Positions 1-12,051 of a stretch of 64,000 bases of DNA are shown here, piece by piece (the first letter of the stretch is position 1; each line of letters opens with the position of its first letter). The stretch is from Vespula vulgaris (Eukaryota > Arthropoda > Insecta > Hymenoptera > Vespidae): contig NC_066602.1 of the NCBI RefSeq assembly GCF_905475345.1, forward strand, positions 1,426,001-1,490,000. Reading direction: 5' to 3'. The notes beneath the pieces are model-generated. The model was not told the DNA's origin. It ran no database searches and was given only the letters and a program-made list of their open reading frames with translations. The position numbers and the translations under genes were made by a program.

Positions 1-580
1 TTAACTAACTGAGTGGTTCTCACGAAGGGGAAATACGGGAAAGAGGGGAAGGTAATATTAAGAAACCATAAATGTGACGAAAGATTTTCTCCGAATTCGT
101 TTTTTATTATTATGGAATAGCGAAAATGCTATCTTCGATAACTTGAGCAATATGCATTTGTTTACAAGAAAAGGAAATAATATTTGGAGAAAATGTTTTC
201 ATGCAATATGGCAGTAGATATAACTTCCGACGAAAAAATTTTTTAAGAGAGATGATTTTACTATAAGAATTATATAGTATATACGTAGTACGAAAATTGA
301 TAGTGATATCATTATGAATAATAGAATACTGATAATAGAATACTATTAAGCATAAGTCAGACTTACGAGAAAAATAACAGTGTGAATTTCCTATATTAAT
401 ATCCGATTAACTTCATAAGAATTAGTCTTCATAATTACAATAATTATTATTATAATAATTAATTATATTATAAATAATTAGTTTTATGTGATTATTTCAA
501 TTAAAAAATAGGCGAATTATTGTAAGATTCTCATTAGGAAATTCCATGATATATTACACAGATAATTTCGCATGAACATA
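1..580. repeat. U element (unit edge)
   Basis: A recurrent block opening with a GTGGTTCTC motif and a short purine-rich tract. Related blocks start near 5,726, 17,062, 37,850, 50,918 and 62,024, and inverted near 39,590. On the minus strand it contains a frame ending in RTTQLV that is shared with 39,480-39,590 and 50,800-51,020, so part of it may be an old exon. No intact gene is seen here; the rest is AT-rich spacer. Confidence 0.6.
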
Positions 581-1000
581 GAGTATATATACATATAATT
601 ACATAACTATAGGAGTGGGGAAATTATTTATCCCCATGCGTTCTAGTTAGAGAATTAGATTTTAGGAAGCTTGGTCTTCTATCCAGCTAACATGTGGCTA
701 ATTAAACTAGGTTAAGTCATTCTTTCCGGGATTTGCGACCCAGTCATACGCAAGTGTGTCTCATACGCGAAATAATCCCTAGCTATCATACATGACAAGA
801 CCAGTTTTACAAATGACAGAAACGATTGAAACACCTTTATCACTAATCATTCCATTATTCCATTAATATTCATTAAATTTGACATTATATTTGTATAAGA
901 TTTATTAAAAGATTTCATTTCCATATTATAGTACTTATCGGATAATTACTCCCATTTGGGATTCGTACCATTTAGAATATTTGAGATAAATTCACTTATA
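580..1000 (+). repeat. B 5'-region block, plus orientation
   Basis: A copy of the B promoter/5' UTR region on the strand opposite the adjoining B gene copy. Hallmarks are GGGGAAAT..ATCCCC, GCTTGGTCTTCTA and GTAATACGCAAG-like words. Sister copies lie at about 6,400, 17,180, 18,230, 51,560, 62,150 and 63,130. It stops just where a B leader would start, so it is a truncated 5' fragment. Confidence 0.5.
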
Positions 1001-1265
1001 AATAATAATACTTTCTTCGACTGCATATAATCTACGAAAATATTCAATAAATTATTATAAAGTAAATAAATATGTTATAGACTTTATATTCGACATTACA
1101 TTTTAGAACAAAAAATTTATCATATCTCTAAAATATCTTACCATTAAATAAACACAGCGTTGATTGTTTTTCCATTTAAAAGTAATTTTAAAAAGGAAAA
1201 TGTGTTCATATAGTAATCTTATTGTTTTTCTGGCATTTGTACTATCCATGTTGTACAATCGTATC

Positions 1266-1640
1266 GTCGTATGTACGTAAGAATAGATAGAATCAATGTG
1301 ATTGCTTTTCACTTTGGATGTGCAATGTTATATTATCTGGTGGAGCGTTGTTTTTCTTTGGAATTACAATTCAAATATAAATCAATTCGGCTCCTTTGCA
1401 ATACCTCCAGGCTATCGGAACTGTTTTCGTCTTCGGTTGGTTTAGTATATCTCTGAAACAATATAAGATTCGTAGATTAGTTAAGACTTACGGAAGCCAT
1501 TCAATTGTTCATCTAATTGTATTGTACTCAAAAATAAATTTTGTTACATCCTTACATGTGATATAAAGTACCTTTTCCGAAAGGCAACAAATATTAATTT
1601 AGATTGTATTGATCACGAAAATCAGTTTCATTTCTATAAT
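1266..1640 (-). pseudogene. B family copy 1 (degenerate)
   Basis: Minus-strand relic of gene B. The leader exon starts at ATG 1631 and reads MKLIFVINTI before a stop. A second exon follows a TTTCAG acceptor at 1,453-1,455 and begins RYTKPTEDE, matching exon 2 of the copies at 7.2, 19.0, 25.8 and 52.4 kb. A frameshift in the middle of exon 2 separates it from the conserved C-terminal part. The putative promoter is at 1,881-1,902. The family product would be a small secreted protein; this copy looks dead. Confidence 0.5.
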
Positions 1641-1880
1641 AGAAAATTGAAATTTTATAGTAAATCACGAACTTACGATTACTAACAAATTTGCCTTGTA
1701 TTGATAGCTTAAACAAATGACTAGTAAGAATGAAGAAATTGCTTCAAACGCCTGAATACTTATATAACTGATCTCTGGGACGTATGAAGTATGCACGAAC
1801 GAATATTTGTTGTACCACACTCGCTCGCGTATTACTAGTTCGACAACTACCGAATGAATGACCTATAGCTTCATCGCCGT

Positions 1881-1902
1881 CCTCCGAACGGCGGTATTTA
1901 TA
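1881..1902 (-). promoter_or_regulatory. B promoter: GC hairpin plus TATA box
   Basis: Read on the minus strand, a TATAAATA box lies at 1,895-1,902, next to an imperfect GC-rich inverted repeat (CCTCCGAACGGCGG on the plus strand). It sits about 260 bp upstream of the B leader ATG. The same arrangement occurs at 7,672-7,691, 19,525-19,546 and 52,840-52,860. Confidence 0.55.
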
Positions 1903-1999
1903 CCCCGCACAACGCTTTGGGTTGTTAACCGAGCGAAAACGATGGCACCCTCCGCACAGGGTTATTACACTTGGCGTAGATTAATCAATATATCGAAAA

Positions 2000-2330
2000 A
2001 ACCAAAATGCTGATAAGTTACGTGGAAATGAATTTCTCTATTGATCTCTATTAATTGGGTGTATCATTATCCTTTTTCTTCTATGCTCTTCTGTCGTTTG
2101 TTTTCTCCCCTCCTTCTCTTTACAATTTGCAATTAGAAATTAATTAAAGAATTCTGAAAATTGCCAATTATGTTTCTTCCTGTTTTTGTCGTTAAAAATA
2201 TTTATGAATAAGAATTAATCTGGAGCAAAGAATATTGTTTGACAATTTTTTTTGTTATATCACTTTCTCTTCTTTTTCTATTATTGAAGATAACAATCTC
2301 TTTTTTACACATCTGTGTTTTTTTATAATG
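2000..2330. other. B-A divergent intergenic region
   Basis: T-rich spacer between the minus-strand B copy and the plus-strand A relic. Equivalent spacers are at 7,740-8,060, 13,560-13,850, 19,640-19,970, 25,000-25,230, 43,150-43,440, 48,270-48,590, 52,920-53,230 and 58,740-59,030. Pyrimidine-rich tracts and AAAAATATT words are shared. No gene is seen. Confidence 0.45.
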
Positions 2331-2600
2331 CATTAGTAAAGAGTATTGATTCATACAAAATCATTTGTCACTTTTTTTTTCCTAATATCATCTTTATCTC
2401 TTCTACGTATTTTATTTGGTCACCATTTACGTAAGTCAATCGAAATTTCCTATTACGCGATTGAACGACTCGGAAAGGCTTAATTGGATATGGATTGGGG
2501 GGAAATGAATTTCTCGGTGAAGATAGATTTATCGACAGATAGATTTATTGAAGGGTCATCCGACGTTGCATGAGGAACGTGGATCATAGAGACTTGAAAT
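2330..2600 (+). pseudogene. A family relic 1
   Basis: Diverged plus-strand copy of the A leader/peptide region, recognised by the frame YYAIERLGKA followed by a stop and then EMNFSV. Related frames occur at 8.1, 20.1, 48.2, 48.6 and 53.3 kb. The cysteine-bearing part found at 58.5 kb is not preserved. It is called a relic because no open frame runs from a start codon through the conserved part. Confidence 0.35.
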
Positions 2601-2689
2601 GAACCTGAGGGTGGTATATTTTGCAAAATGATTCAACACGTAGGGACGATAAAAAGCTCTACCGTTGTTCGGCAGCTCGAATTCTCATG

Positions 2690-3350
2690 GAAAGATTCAT
2701 TCGAGGTAAATGATTTTCAAGTAATACGTTTTCCCATACTTAGCTTCAAATACGTTCACACTGAACGTATTATTATTATCTCTCTTCATCCATGTGTGTA
2801 CATTCGCGCCTGCGTTAGGGTTTTCAAGTGGACGAGATGATTGTGCGATCCTATGAGGGAGTGTGGTTATTTCTCCTCTCGTATCATGGAAAGGAGAAAG
2901 GTATTTTTTCATTTGTTTTCCTCTCGTCAACCCAAGCGGACAATTTAATCATACGATGACTTGTATAATTTAGTTCTCTACTTAGATGCATCATTTAAAT
3001 ATCCTATTAGGTCTTTTACAGAGCTGTGTACCGTGTGAATGATTCAGTTCTTAGGTAGATTCGTAGGATTATATCGTCTACATTTTCCTAAAGATTTACT
3101 CCTGATTGGAGAATTTAAAAAGTTATAAATTATACTTTTAGTTATACAATAATTCGTGCACTGCGTTTTTCTGTTAATTAACTCGAAGCAAATGTTATAT
3201 TTCTTCAATCGGTTATTTTTCATTGCGTAGAACTGAGTATAGCAATAACTTTATTGTATTTCTATTAACATGATATTCGTATTTTTCGAATATATTGCTG
3301 GAAAGTTTCAATTTCTCAATAAGCGAATATGTAATTTAACAAGGACATAA
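2690..3350 (+). repeat. D element, plus arm
   Basis: A long repeat whose core (CTCTCTCCATNCACGTG-like, CpG-rich) is followed by TTTTTTCATTTGTTTTCC and CAAGCNGACAATT-like words, running on to an A+T-rich tail. It pairs with an inverted copy at about 5,060-5,590. D arms recur throughout the window, usually as inverted pairs. No convincing frame is conserved, so it is treated as a non-coding repeat. Confidence 0.6.
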
Positions 3351-4000
3351 TTATTCCCTCAATATAATCGAGGTTAATTCTACGTATTAATATCATTATT
3401 ATTATACTTACTATTATTGTATCTATTATTACATCAAAATATAAGTTATAAATGTTGTAGAAAGACAGCCTTTTCTTGAAATTTACTTTCCTTCCAAATA
3501 CAGTTTTTAAATCCTACTTTCTACGTAATGCCAACACATTTCGTCACGAAAAATATGTATGTATGAATAATTACATACCAAAAAAAATTCCCTTCTCCAA
3601 AAGAAGTTATGTAAAATTAAATTTTTACGAAGTAAAGTGACTGAAAGGAATGGGGAGAATCAAAAGAGGAGAAAAGAATCAAAAAGGGAAATGAATGCAT
3701 CTACCTAAAAAGAAATGTTCACTTTACTGTAGTAAGGATCCGAAATTATCGGGAACGCTTGGAAGGAATTACTAGGGATGATACCCTCGTTAATATACGA
3801 AAAATAATTAGTGGAAACAATGCTCGCTCCACCATTTAGAGAGCTTACTACCTATATGCGGTGGTTGAATAGCCGTTTATTCTGAATTGAGCCCATACTC
3901 TCGTTCAAACAAGTTTCTTGGAGTTTCTGAAGAGAGATGGTTCAGAATAATATAAAAGCTCGCAGTCAGTCACGATAATGGAAATCATTTATATCATTTT
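3350..4000. other. Spacer with D tail and TATAAAAG motif
   Basis: Homologous to 21,260-21,880, 28,690-29,280 and 45,910-46,250. It includes TATAAAAG at 3,951-3,958, decayed in the sister copies near 21,760 and 29,215. The motif could be a promoter on +, but no downstream frame was found. Confidence 0.3.
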
Positions 4001-4248
4001 AGAAAATATGCTCTCGGATAGATAAACGATATTTCAATTTTATATCGTTTAATATTGACCCAAGAATTTATTTTCATAGGATTTTTTTTCTTTTATCATG
4101 TTTTAGATAATCGCATAATTCTGTATAGATATAGATGAGCTATATTCGAGACGCTACAGTATAGATCGTATTATACAATTTCGTATATAATAATATGTTA
4201 TAACTACGTTTTATAATATACGATAGAAAGTTGTATAGTCTTTGATTA

Positions 4249-4860
4249 TTATTTTCCACTATATTTTATACTGTGCACTTCCTCTTGGGTATATGATTGT
4301 ATAATATTGAACAGAAAAGAAAATATAATTAGAGTTACCTGATTTAGGACATGTTTGTTCATACATTTACGCGATTTAATCGTATGATCGTATGTAGAGC
4401 GAACCTTTGCGCAGCTATTGCCTCTTCCATGATATTGTACCGTGTTTGCTCTTCCTATGATACTGCCTATTGACGAGTCCAACATGTTGGTTGATTTTTT
4501 TGGCTGATACAAGTTGAAATGCTGGCTTGTCAGTCAGTTGTAATAAAGATACATGATCTCTTAGAATAGAGATACATGATTCAATGAGATCGAGAATACA
4601 AAGCGACAAACGGAGAAGCAATTTGTCTTCGGGGGATACATATGGCCAATCGAACCGGTATCGTTTGTTTTCGTGATTAATCCTATTAGTTTTCGTTTTT
4701 TCATAATCATCCTTTCCGCTTGCTTGAAGCGAAAGTCCGTTTCAGAGAGTTTCCAGTAGATTTGGACATGTTTTTCTGATAGAAATAAAATTCTGAATGT
4801 TGACCCAAATATTTAAATATATAGTGAGGACTCTTAGAAAGTATACTAAAAGATTAATTG
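4249..4860 (-). pseudogene. E family copy 1
   Basis: Minus-strand copy of family E, recognised by the frame RKLIGLITKTNDTG, which aligns with the copies at 11.7, 22.0, 30.2 and 56.9 kb. The frame ends soon after LNHVSLF. The block downstream on the minus strand carries a motif shared with 11.4, 30.4, 32.5 and 56.6 kb. No start codon in a good context was identified. Function unknown. Confidence 0.35.
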
Positions 4861-5059
4861 AACGTTTTAAATATATTCGGAAGATTCTGTAGTTGGTTTA
4901 ACCAGAATAAAATATCAAAGAGGTCGAAATATTAAAAGGATTACTATTTTTTCATGCTAACGTGAATATCCTTTAATTCTAATAACTGTTATGCATTAGG
5001 AAGTAGCAATTTAAAGGTACTCGAGTCTTCTCTTTGATATATTGACATTATTTATCAAG

Positions 5060-5590
5060 AAATGAGACCTATGTTGAAACATGATTTATACGAATTACTT
5101 ATTTATTATTCGTTTCCTGAAAAATTAATAAGGTCAATCGAACAGGATTTGGCTTGGTTTGACGAGAGGAAAATAAATGAAAAAACACATTCCTTTTTAT
5201 CAAAATAAGGGAGGAGATATACGGACGCACGCCCACAGTACCGCGTGCGTATTCCCGCCCACATGACCTAGTGCGCATGAGTGAACAAACGAGCACTAGT
5301 GCATGGAGAGGGGTTATAACAAATTGTTTAAGCCGAAAGTACTTGACGATACGTATGGAAGAACGCAACGTGTACATGCATTTTCATTAAATCCCAATCG
5401 AAGTGTATTTCAACTACGTAATAAATTAACTCGTCCAAATACTTGTATTTCTGAAAAACCTCCGTTACTGATTATTTTTAATAACTTGACCTGGATATTC
5501 TGACAAACAATTTGGAACATTGAACAATATACTTCTTCCCCCTTTAAATTATGTTGAATAATTATTTAAGCTGTTGGTATAACGATGACA
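5060..5590 (-). repeat. D element, minus arm
   Basis: Inverted partner of the arm at 2,690-3,350. It contains ATGAAAAAA, a CpG-rich core with GCGCATGAGTG, and CGTTTAAGCCGAAAGTACTTGA-like words. Two overlapping frames of 66-92 codons run through it on opposite strands. Neither is kept in the other copies, so they are treated as chance. Confidence 0.55.
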
Positions 5591-6400
5591 CGATAGATGG
5601 ACGTACCCTGAATGATAAACGCATGATTTAACAGTATTCCCGGGATAACAACACCATTTCAATAGAAAATTCCAGTGAGACACGGTATTCCCAATAAGTA
5701 GCGGTTCAATCACCGCCCAAATCACTTACTAACTCTGTGGTTCTCTCGAATAGGAAATACGTGAAAGAGAAGATGATGATATTAGGAAACAAAGAAATAC
5801 GACAAGAGATTTTCTCCGAATACTTGTTTTTATTATCGTGCAATAACGGAAATGAATTCTAGGGTAACTTAAGCAACATATGTATGTTTACAAGATAAGA
5901 AGGTGCTATTTGAAGAGAGTGCTTTTAAGGAAAATGGAAGTAGATGTAACTTTCTACGAAAAAATTTTTTAACAACAGAATATTTTACAATACGAATTAC
6001 ATAGTACGAAAATTGTAATATCAGTAATACCAAATAATATCAGAATACTATTTTTAAGTTCAACTTGAACTTACGAAAGAAGAAACATTACAGATTTCGT
6101 ATATGATATTACGATTAAATTGAAAGAAATTAATGTTGATAATTACAATATTTATTGTTTCTGATATTATTATTAAAATAATTTGAAATTATTAATACAA
6201 AAATTATTAATAATAACGAATTATATTATAAATAATTACAGTTTTACGTGAATATTGCAATTAAAGAAGAGAAACTTAATTGTCAATTTCATTAGAAGAT
6301 TCCAAGTTTTATGAAATAATTTTATAAGTGCAAAAAGTTATTCAAGTGCAAAAAATAAAAATATATCTACAGTAGAGGGGAAAATAAAATAAACATATAG
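5590..6400. repeat. U element at proximal unit start
   Basis: Counterpart of 50,781-51,560. On the minus strand, a frame with FTYFLFERTTELVSDLGG and then TATYWEYRVSLEFSIEMVLL is kept in the distal copy, with a stop between the two parts here. That suggests a former exon. The rest is AT-rich. Confidence 0.5.
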
Positions 6401-6870
6401 TTACAGGAGAGGGGAAATTTTTCATCCCCAAACTAGAAAATTAAAATCTCGGAAGCTTGGTCTTCTAACGAAACGACGTGGGATTAACTTAACCAGGAGA
6501 GGTCATTCCTCCCGTGATTTTCGATCCAGTAATACGCAAGTATGTGTCATACGCGAAATAATCCCTAGCCCTCATACGTCCGAACGACGAGCTTTATAAG
6601 CAATAAAAACGATTGAAACACCATTATCACTAGTCATTCTATTATTCCATCAATATACTTTAAATTCAGCAGTAGCCATTTGTATAAGATTTATTAAAAA
6701 ATGTCATTTGTATATTATAGAAATTTCCGGATAATTACTCCAATTTGGGTTTCATTCCATTTGGAATATTTGTGATAAATTCACTTAGAACTAAAAATAC
6801 TTTCTTCGGCTGCATATAATCTACGAAAATATTAATAAGTTATTATAAGATATATAGATATGATATAGAT
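6400..6870 (+). repeat. B 5'-region block, plus orientation
   Basis: Copy of the B promoter/5' block, as at 580-1,000, reading into the 3' side of the minus-strand B copy. It has the GGGGAAATTTTTCATCCCC motif and GTAATACGCAAG. No leader ATG follows. Confidence 0.45.
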
Positions 6871-7000
6871 TTTATATTCCACATTACATTTTAGAATAAA
6901 AAATATATCTTATCTCTAAAATATCTTACCATTCAATAAATACAGCATTGATTGATTTTACATTTAAACATAAATGTAAAAAGGAAAATGTTTTCGTAAA

Positions 7001-7425
7001 TTAATCTCGTTGATGGTCTGGCTTGATTTGAATTATCCATATAGGGCGTATCGTCGGATGTACGGAAGAACAGAAAGTGTCAATGCAAATGTGTTTCACT
7101 TTGGATGTGCAATGGTGGAGCGTAGTTGAACTTTTCGTATCTACTTTGGAATTGCAATTCAAATATAAGTGAATTCGGCTCCTTTGCAATACATTGAGAC
7201 TATTGGAACTGCTTTCGTCTTCGGTTGGTTTAATATATCTCTGAAACAAAATAAGATTCGTAGATTAGTTAAGACTTACGGAAGCCATTCAATTGTTCAT
7301 CAAATTGTATTATCTTTAAAAATAAATTTTGTTACATCCTTTTAAGCGATATAAAGTACTTTTTCCGAAAGGCAACAAACAACAATTTAGATATTATTGA
7401 TCACGAATATCAGTTTCATTTCCAT
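7001..7425 (-). pseudogene. B family copy 2; exon 2 intact, leader broken
   Basis: Exon 2 (7,001-7,240) follows a CAG acceptor at 7,241-7,243 and is open for 79 codons to its own stop. It begins RYIKPTEDESSSNSL and has four cysteines spaced C-X14-C-X7-C-X4-C in its second half. The leader exon (ATGGAAATGAAACTG, start 7,425) hits a stop after about a dozen codons. The family layout predicts a leader of about 34 codons plus this exon, giving a small secreted protein. The distal copy at 52,159-52,398 differs by one residue. Other B copies are frameshifted inside exon 2. Probably a pseudogene, but exon 2 is unusually well kept. Confidence 0.5.
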
Positions 7426-7671
7426 AACACAAAATTGAAATTTTATAATAAATCACGAACTAATCATTACTAACAAATGTACCTTATATTGATAGCTTAA
7501 ACAAATGACTAGTAAGAATGAAGAAATTGCTTCAACCGCCTGAATTGCTTATATAACTGATCTCTGGGACGTATGAAGTATGCACGAACGAATATTTGTT
7601 GTAGCACACTCGCTCGCGTATTACTAGTTCGACAACCACCGAAGGAATGACCTGCAGTCTCATCGCCGTCC

Positions 7672-7691
7672 ACGGAACGGCGGTATTTGTA
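7672..7691 (-). promoter_or_regulatory. B promoter, weakened TATA
   Basis: Same position as the B promoter at 1.9 kb. The TATA box reads TACAAATA on the minus strand, and the adjoining GC hairpin is mutated (CCACGGAACGGCGG). Confidence 0.4.
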
Positions 7692-8059
7692 CCCCGCACC
7701 TCACCATGAGTTTCGTAACCGATCGAACACTATGGCGCTCTCTGCGCAGGTTTATTACACTTGATGTTGGTTAATCAATATAGCTAAAGAATCAAGATGG
7801 TCATACTTTACGAGAAAATGAATTTTTTTCGTTTCTTTTTTCCCCTCCTTCTTTTTACAATTTGATATTAGAAATTAATTACAGAATACTGAAAATTGGC
7901 TAATATGATTCTTCCTGTATTTGTCGTTAAAAATATTTATTTTTAAGTGTTAATTTCGAGCAAAGAATATTGTTTGACAATTTTTTTTGTAATATTACTT
8001 TCTGTTCTTTTTCTATTACTGAAGATAACAATCTCTTTTTCACACATCTGCCTTTTTTT

Positions 8060-8300
8060 ATGACGCATTAGGAAAGAATATGGATTCATAGAATATCATT
8101 TGTCGCTTTTGTTTCCTAATATCAACTTCATCTCTTTAACGTATTTTAATTGGACGCCATTTACGTAAGAGAATCAAAATTTCCTATTACGCGATTGAAC
8201 TACTCGGAAAGGCTTAATTGGATTTGGAAATGAATTTCTTGATGAATATTAATTTATCGACAGACAGATTTATTGATGGGTCGTCCGGCGTTGCACGTGG
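8060..8300 (+). pseudogene. A family relic 2
   Basis: Plus-strand A relic. ATGGATTCATAG gives an immediate stop at the ancestral start, followed by the TTACGCGATTGAAC tract that encodes YYAIE in sister copies. Its distal counterpart at 53.24 kb keeps an open frame of about 45 codons from ATGGATTAC, so the proximal copy was inactivated by a stop. Confidence 0.35.
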
Positions 8301-8800
8301 AACATGGATCAAAAAAACTTGAAATGCACCTGAGGGAGGTATACTTTGCAAAATGATGCAACACGTAGAGACGATCAATAGCTTCGCCGTTGTTCAGGAT
8401 ATTAGTTTTAGCCAGGGAACACTTTTAAATTATGCGTCGAATATTCACTGTACGTTTGCGTGACCATGTCAACGTTATACCAGTTTTAATAATTATTTAG
8501 TATAATTCATGAAAGAAGAAACGTTATAATCATTGTTCCATATTGGTTATCATAATATTCACAACACGGACTTAAATAATCTTCACAATATTTAATATAC
8601 ATCTTTAGTAATATAGGGATTTGGACCAATTAATTTGCTGCATAGCACGAATTCTCATGTTAATGAATGTTTCGAGGTATAATGATTTGCAGGTGCATAA
8701 TACTTTCTCACATACTTATCGTCAAGTACTTTCATACTGAACCTATTGTTATTATCTCTCTCCAAAGACCTATGTTGAAATGTGATTTATACGAATTATC
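8300..8800 (+). repeat. Post-A link and truncated D arm
   Basis: Starts with the CTGAGGGAGGTATA..GGGACGATCAA link found downstream of A and B copies, then a D plus arm that stops at TATCTCTCTCCA (about 8,765) and is replaced by an unrelated AT-rich block. The distal copy (53.9 kb) shows the same break, so it predates the 45-kb duplication. Confidence 0.45.
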
Positions 8801-9480
8801 TATTTATTATCCGTTTTCAGGATAATTAATAATGTGAATTGAAATTCTAGAATTATTCTCTTATATAGTATCATATAAGAATGTATGTACTTAATATTAA
8901 TTTTTCTTCATTTACTTTAAATTTATTTTTTAATCCTCTCCTGTTTAATAAATTAAAACCAAAATTTGTTTAAGAAAGAGGGACGAAACATTTATCTATA
9001 GCCGAGTTAACTCATATCAATACAAGGCAAATATATGAAAATATGAAATCGATATCGGATGGTACACTTTCCAGATACATCTTCCTCCGCTTTTTTTCTT
9101 AATATCTTCTTTTTTTTATATAAATTTTTGGTTTGATTACATTTTATCTTTTTATTTGCTTTATTATTTTATTTTAAATCATATGCCTGATAATTCACAA
9201 ATAGATATAGATACTTTATCAATATGTGAACGAATATATAAATAAATGAGTAAGCAAATATTATTAGATTTTAGTACATAGTTATATATATATATATAGA
9301 ACTGGTATATGAAAAAATAAAGAAGATTCCTTGCACGAACGTAACATATACAAGAAAAAATAAATAAGATTATCGCTACAGTAATTTTAAACAAAATGTA
9401 ATGAACTTACGAAGGAGTATTGAAAATAGTTTTATTTCCGTCTGTTAATGAGTATGTCCTATAAGACTGGATATATAAAA
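8800..9480 (-). pseudogene. G family copy
   Basis: Homologous to 30.8-31.4 (inverted), 31.4-32.3, 32.8-33.9 and 54.0-54.65 kb. On the minus strand a short exon ending at a GTAAGT donor near 9,410 aligns with the exon ending IIFANTS at 30.9 kb. A second frame starts at ATG 9,394 (MFKITVAIILFIFSC) and looks like a hydrophobic leader, but is probably intronic by position in the sister copies. (TA)n lies at 9,283-9,298. Confidence 0.3.
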
Positions 9481-9618
9481 GCCATTAGCCCTAACTAATG
9501 CATTGAGGTTGATATATCGGAATAAAAAAATTCAAATATGATTTATTTTATCGACTGGATGTTATTAACAATAATATAAATGATATAGATCTCAATATCG
9601 TAGGTTTTTTCTTATATT

Positions 9619-10026
9619 TTATTCTGGATCTTCTCCTTCTCGATCTCTCAAGAACTTCCTTAGTCGAATTGATATATAATAAACAGCATGTACTGCCATT
9701 GAAAAATGTAATAACTTCAAGTATCGAATCACCATGGTTTTTCTTCTCCACCATTTATTTTGGTTCCAACTATTTTTCATAAATTGATAAGATATGTCAA
9801 CTCCCATAACTTTATCACTATGTTACCAATAATTTTGGATCGATCTTACCGTAAAGGGGATATTTCTTTTTGCTTTTATCTTTCTTTGTTCCTTTTGAAT
9901 GTTCTTTTTCCATTTGATTCCTCTATTCTTCATTCTCCATACACTTATCTTTTCGATCATTTCACATTGTAAAAATCGAATTGTGTTAATCTTATTTCCG
10001 AGGGGGAAATTTTTTTCAGCATTCAA
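9619..10026 (-). pseudogene. H family copy 1: 136-codon frame with one internal TAA
   Basis: A single minus-strand frame runs 136 codons with one interruption. The first part ends SIQNYW, then TAA, and the same frame continues for 67 codons to end LRDREGEDPE. The sequence is basic and tryptophan-rich (WKKNIQKEQRKIK, NQNKWWRRKT). The distal copy has exactly the same length with three stops. A diverged copy at 34,291-34,674 keeps the same frame and the same TGG-TAA junction. G|GTAAC at the junction could instead be a splice donor. No signal peptide. Function unknown. Confidence 0.5.
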
Positions 10027-10129
10027 TTAAACATATTTATTTATTTTCTTCGAAAACCTTATCAAGAACCATTCATAACCTTAATAAGAAAGTAGAACTC
10101 AAAATACTGTATTTAAAAGGAATGGCAAT

Positions 10130-11110
10130 CTCATGCAAAAGTTGCTTTTCTACGATATTTATAAATTATATTTTGCGCAATACGGATCGGTTGATGGAAT
10201 AACGATGAATAGAAAGAAGTATTACAGATCTTTACTATTCTCAGGGAAGTATAATATAAATGATTGTTATATGTAGGCTTATTGAGATATTTAACCATTC
10301 GAGTAAAATATTAGAAAAATACTAAGTAAATAAGAAATCTTATATTACTAGAAATATAATGATTTCGTTGCTATACTCGGTTATAGGTAAAGAGAAAGGA
10401 ACGAATCCAGAAAGATAATATTTTCCGTGGAACTATTTAGTTGGGAACATAATATACGAAGTATGTGATATAACGAAGCATTATTGGATCATTCCTTGAA
10501 ATTTTCCAGTGGGAAATAAATTTTTCGGAAAAAGTATTCCGCGGTATGGAAGAACTAAATTAGTCGTTATTCATAGATCAGCAAACTAATTAATACTGCT
10601 AAAGGGAATTTTGAATTACACTGATAATACAATGCTATTATCGAATTGTTTGCTTCGTTTGATGAGAGGAAAAAAAATGAAAAAATACCTTCCTTCTTAT
10701 CCAAATAATAGAGGAGATACACGAACGCACGCTCACAGTACCGCGCACGTATTCCCGCCCACATGGCCTAATGCGCATGAGTGAACACAACAGCACTGGT
10801 GCATGGAGAGGGGTAATAATAAATCGTTTAAGCCGAAGGTACTTGACGATACGTATGGAAGAAGGTAATGTCTACATGCATTTACATTAAATTCCAATCG
10901 AAAGGTATTTCCGCCACGTAATAAATTAAATCGCCCAAATACTTTTATTTCTGATAGACGTCCAATACACATTATGTTTAATAAATGACGTGAATATTCT
11001 GACAAACAATATGGAATATTGAACCAAACATTTTTTCTCTTTTTAATTATGTTGAATAATAATATAAACTGACTGTATAACGATGACACGGTGAGATAAA
11101 CGTGCACTGA
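10130..11110 (-). repeat. D element, minus arm (long form)
   Basis: A long D arm homologous to 34,790-35,790, 22,230-23,110, 46,260-47,050 and 55,350-56,320. It contains CCATTCGAGTAAAATATTAG, the ATGAAAAAATACCTTC segment and the CpG-rich core. A 124-codon minus-strand frame (10,733-11,107) overlaps it but is not kept in the diverged copies. Confidence 0.55.
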
Positions 11111-11550
11111 ATATTTAACGCATAATTTCTATCTACATATATATGATCTATATCCGAGACTCTACATTACAGATCTTATTACATAATTTCGTGTTTAATA
11201 CTAGAATACACCGTTTTATAAGATATGATAGAAAGTTGTATAGCTTTTGATTATTATTTCACACTATATTTCACACTGTGCAATTCTTCTTCGATATGTT
11301 ATTGTATAATATAGAACAGAAAAGAAAATACAATTCGAGTTACCGGATTTATGGTATGTTTAATTATACATTTTTACGATTTAATCGTATGATCGTATAT
11401 AGAGCCGACCGTAGTGCAGCTCTTGCCTCATCCATGATGTTACACCGTGTTTGCTCTCCCTATTGACTCTAAAACTACCTATTGATGAGTCTAACATGTG
11501 GGTTGATTTTCTCGGCTGATATTAGTTGAATTGCTGGCTTTAATGTCAGT
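11110..11550 (-). other. E downstream block
   Basis: Homologous to 4.13-4.51 and 56.34-56.75 kb. On the minus strand it holds a CTATATACGATCATACG tract. No frame is conserved. It may be the promoter or 3' region of an unseen gene; nothing firmer can be said. Confidence 0.25.
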
Positions 11551-11807
11551 TAATCAATTAGAATACAGATACATGATTCAAGGAGAACGGGAGTACAAAG
11601 AGACAAATGGAGAATCTTCGAGATATACATATCGACAATCGAACCGGTATCGTATGTTTTCGTGAATAATCGTATTAGTTTTCTTTTTGTAATTATCATA
11701 CTTTCCGCTTGCTTGAAGGGAAAGTCTGTTTCAGAGAGTTTGAAAGAGATTTTGATGTATTTTTCTGATAGAAATAAAATTCTGAATATAAACTCAAATA
11801 TTGTCAT
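11550..11807 (-). pseudogene. E family copy 2
   Basis: An open minus-strand frame whose 3' half (KRKLIRLFTKTYDTGSIVD through LLESCICILID) aligns in frame with the E copy at 21,904-22,110. The 5' half is out of frame with that copy, implying an indel. No clear start; probably inactive. Confidence 0.4.
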
Positions 11808-12050
11808 AAATAGTTAGGAATCTTAAAAAGTATATTAAAAGATTAATTGAACGTTTTTAACATCTTCGGAAGATTCTGAAGTATGTTTAATAAAAATATA
11901 ATATCAAAGAGATCGAAATTTTTTAAGGACCACTTTCTTTCTGTACCACCGTGTAAATCGTTTAATTCTAATAACTATGAAATATGCGGATAGAGCAATT
12001 TAAAGTTGCTCGAATATTCACTTCGATATATTAACATTGTCATTATTGGC
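11807..12050. other. Link between E and F
   Basis: AT-rich spacer, repeated at about 57,000-57,250 and related to 4,830-5,040. No gene seen. Confidence 0.3.
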
Positions 12051-12051
12051 A

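Noticed and set aside
3951..3958. TATAAAAG with a nearby TCAGT as a complete core promoter
   Set aside because: The initiator-like TCAGT is only about 17 bp downstream, too close for the usual spacing, and no downstream frame was found.
10733..11107. 124-codon minus-strand frame in a D arm
   Set aside because: The frame differs in the distal copy (55,773-56,102) and in the diverged D arms, and lies over a CpG-rich repeat core.
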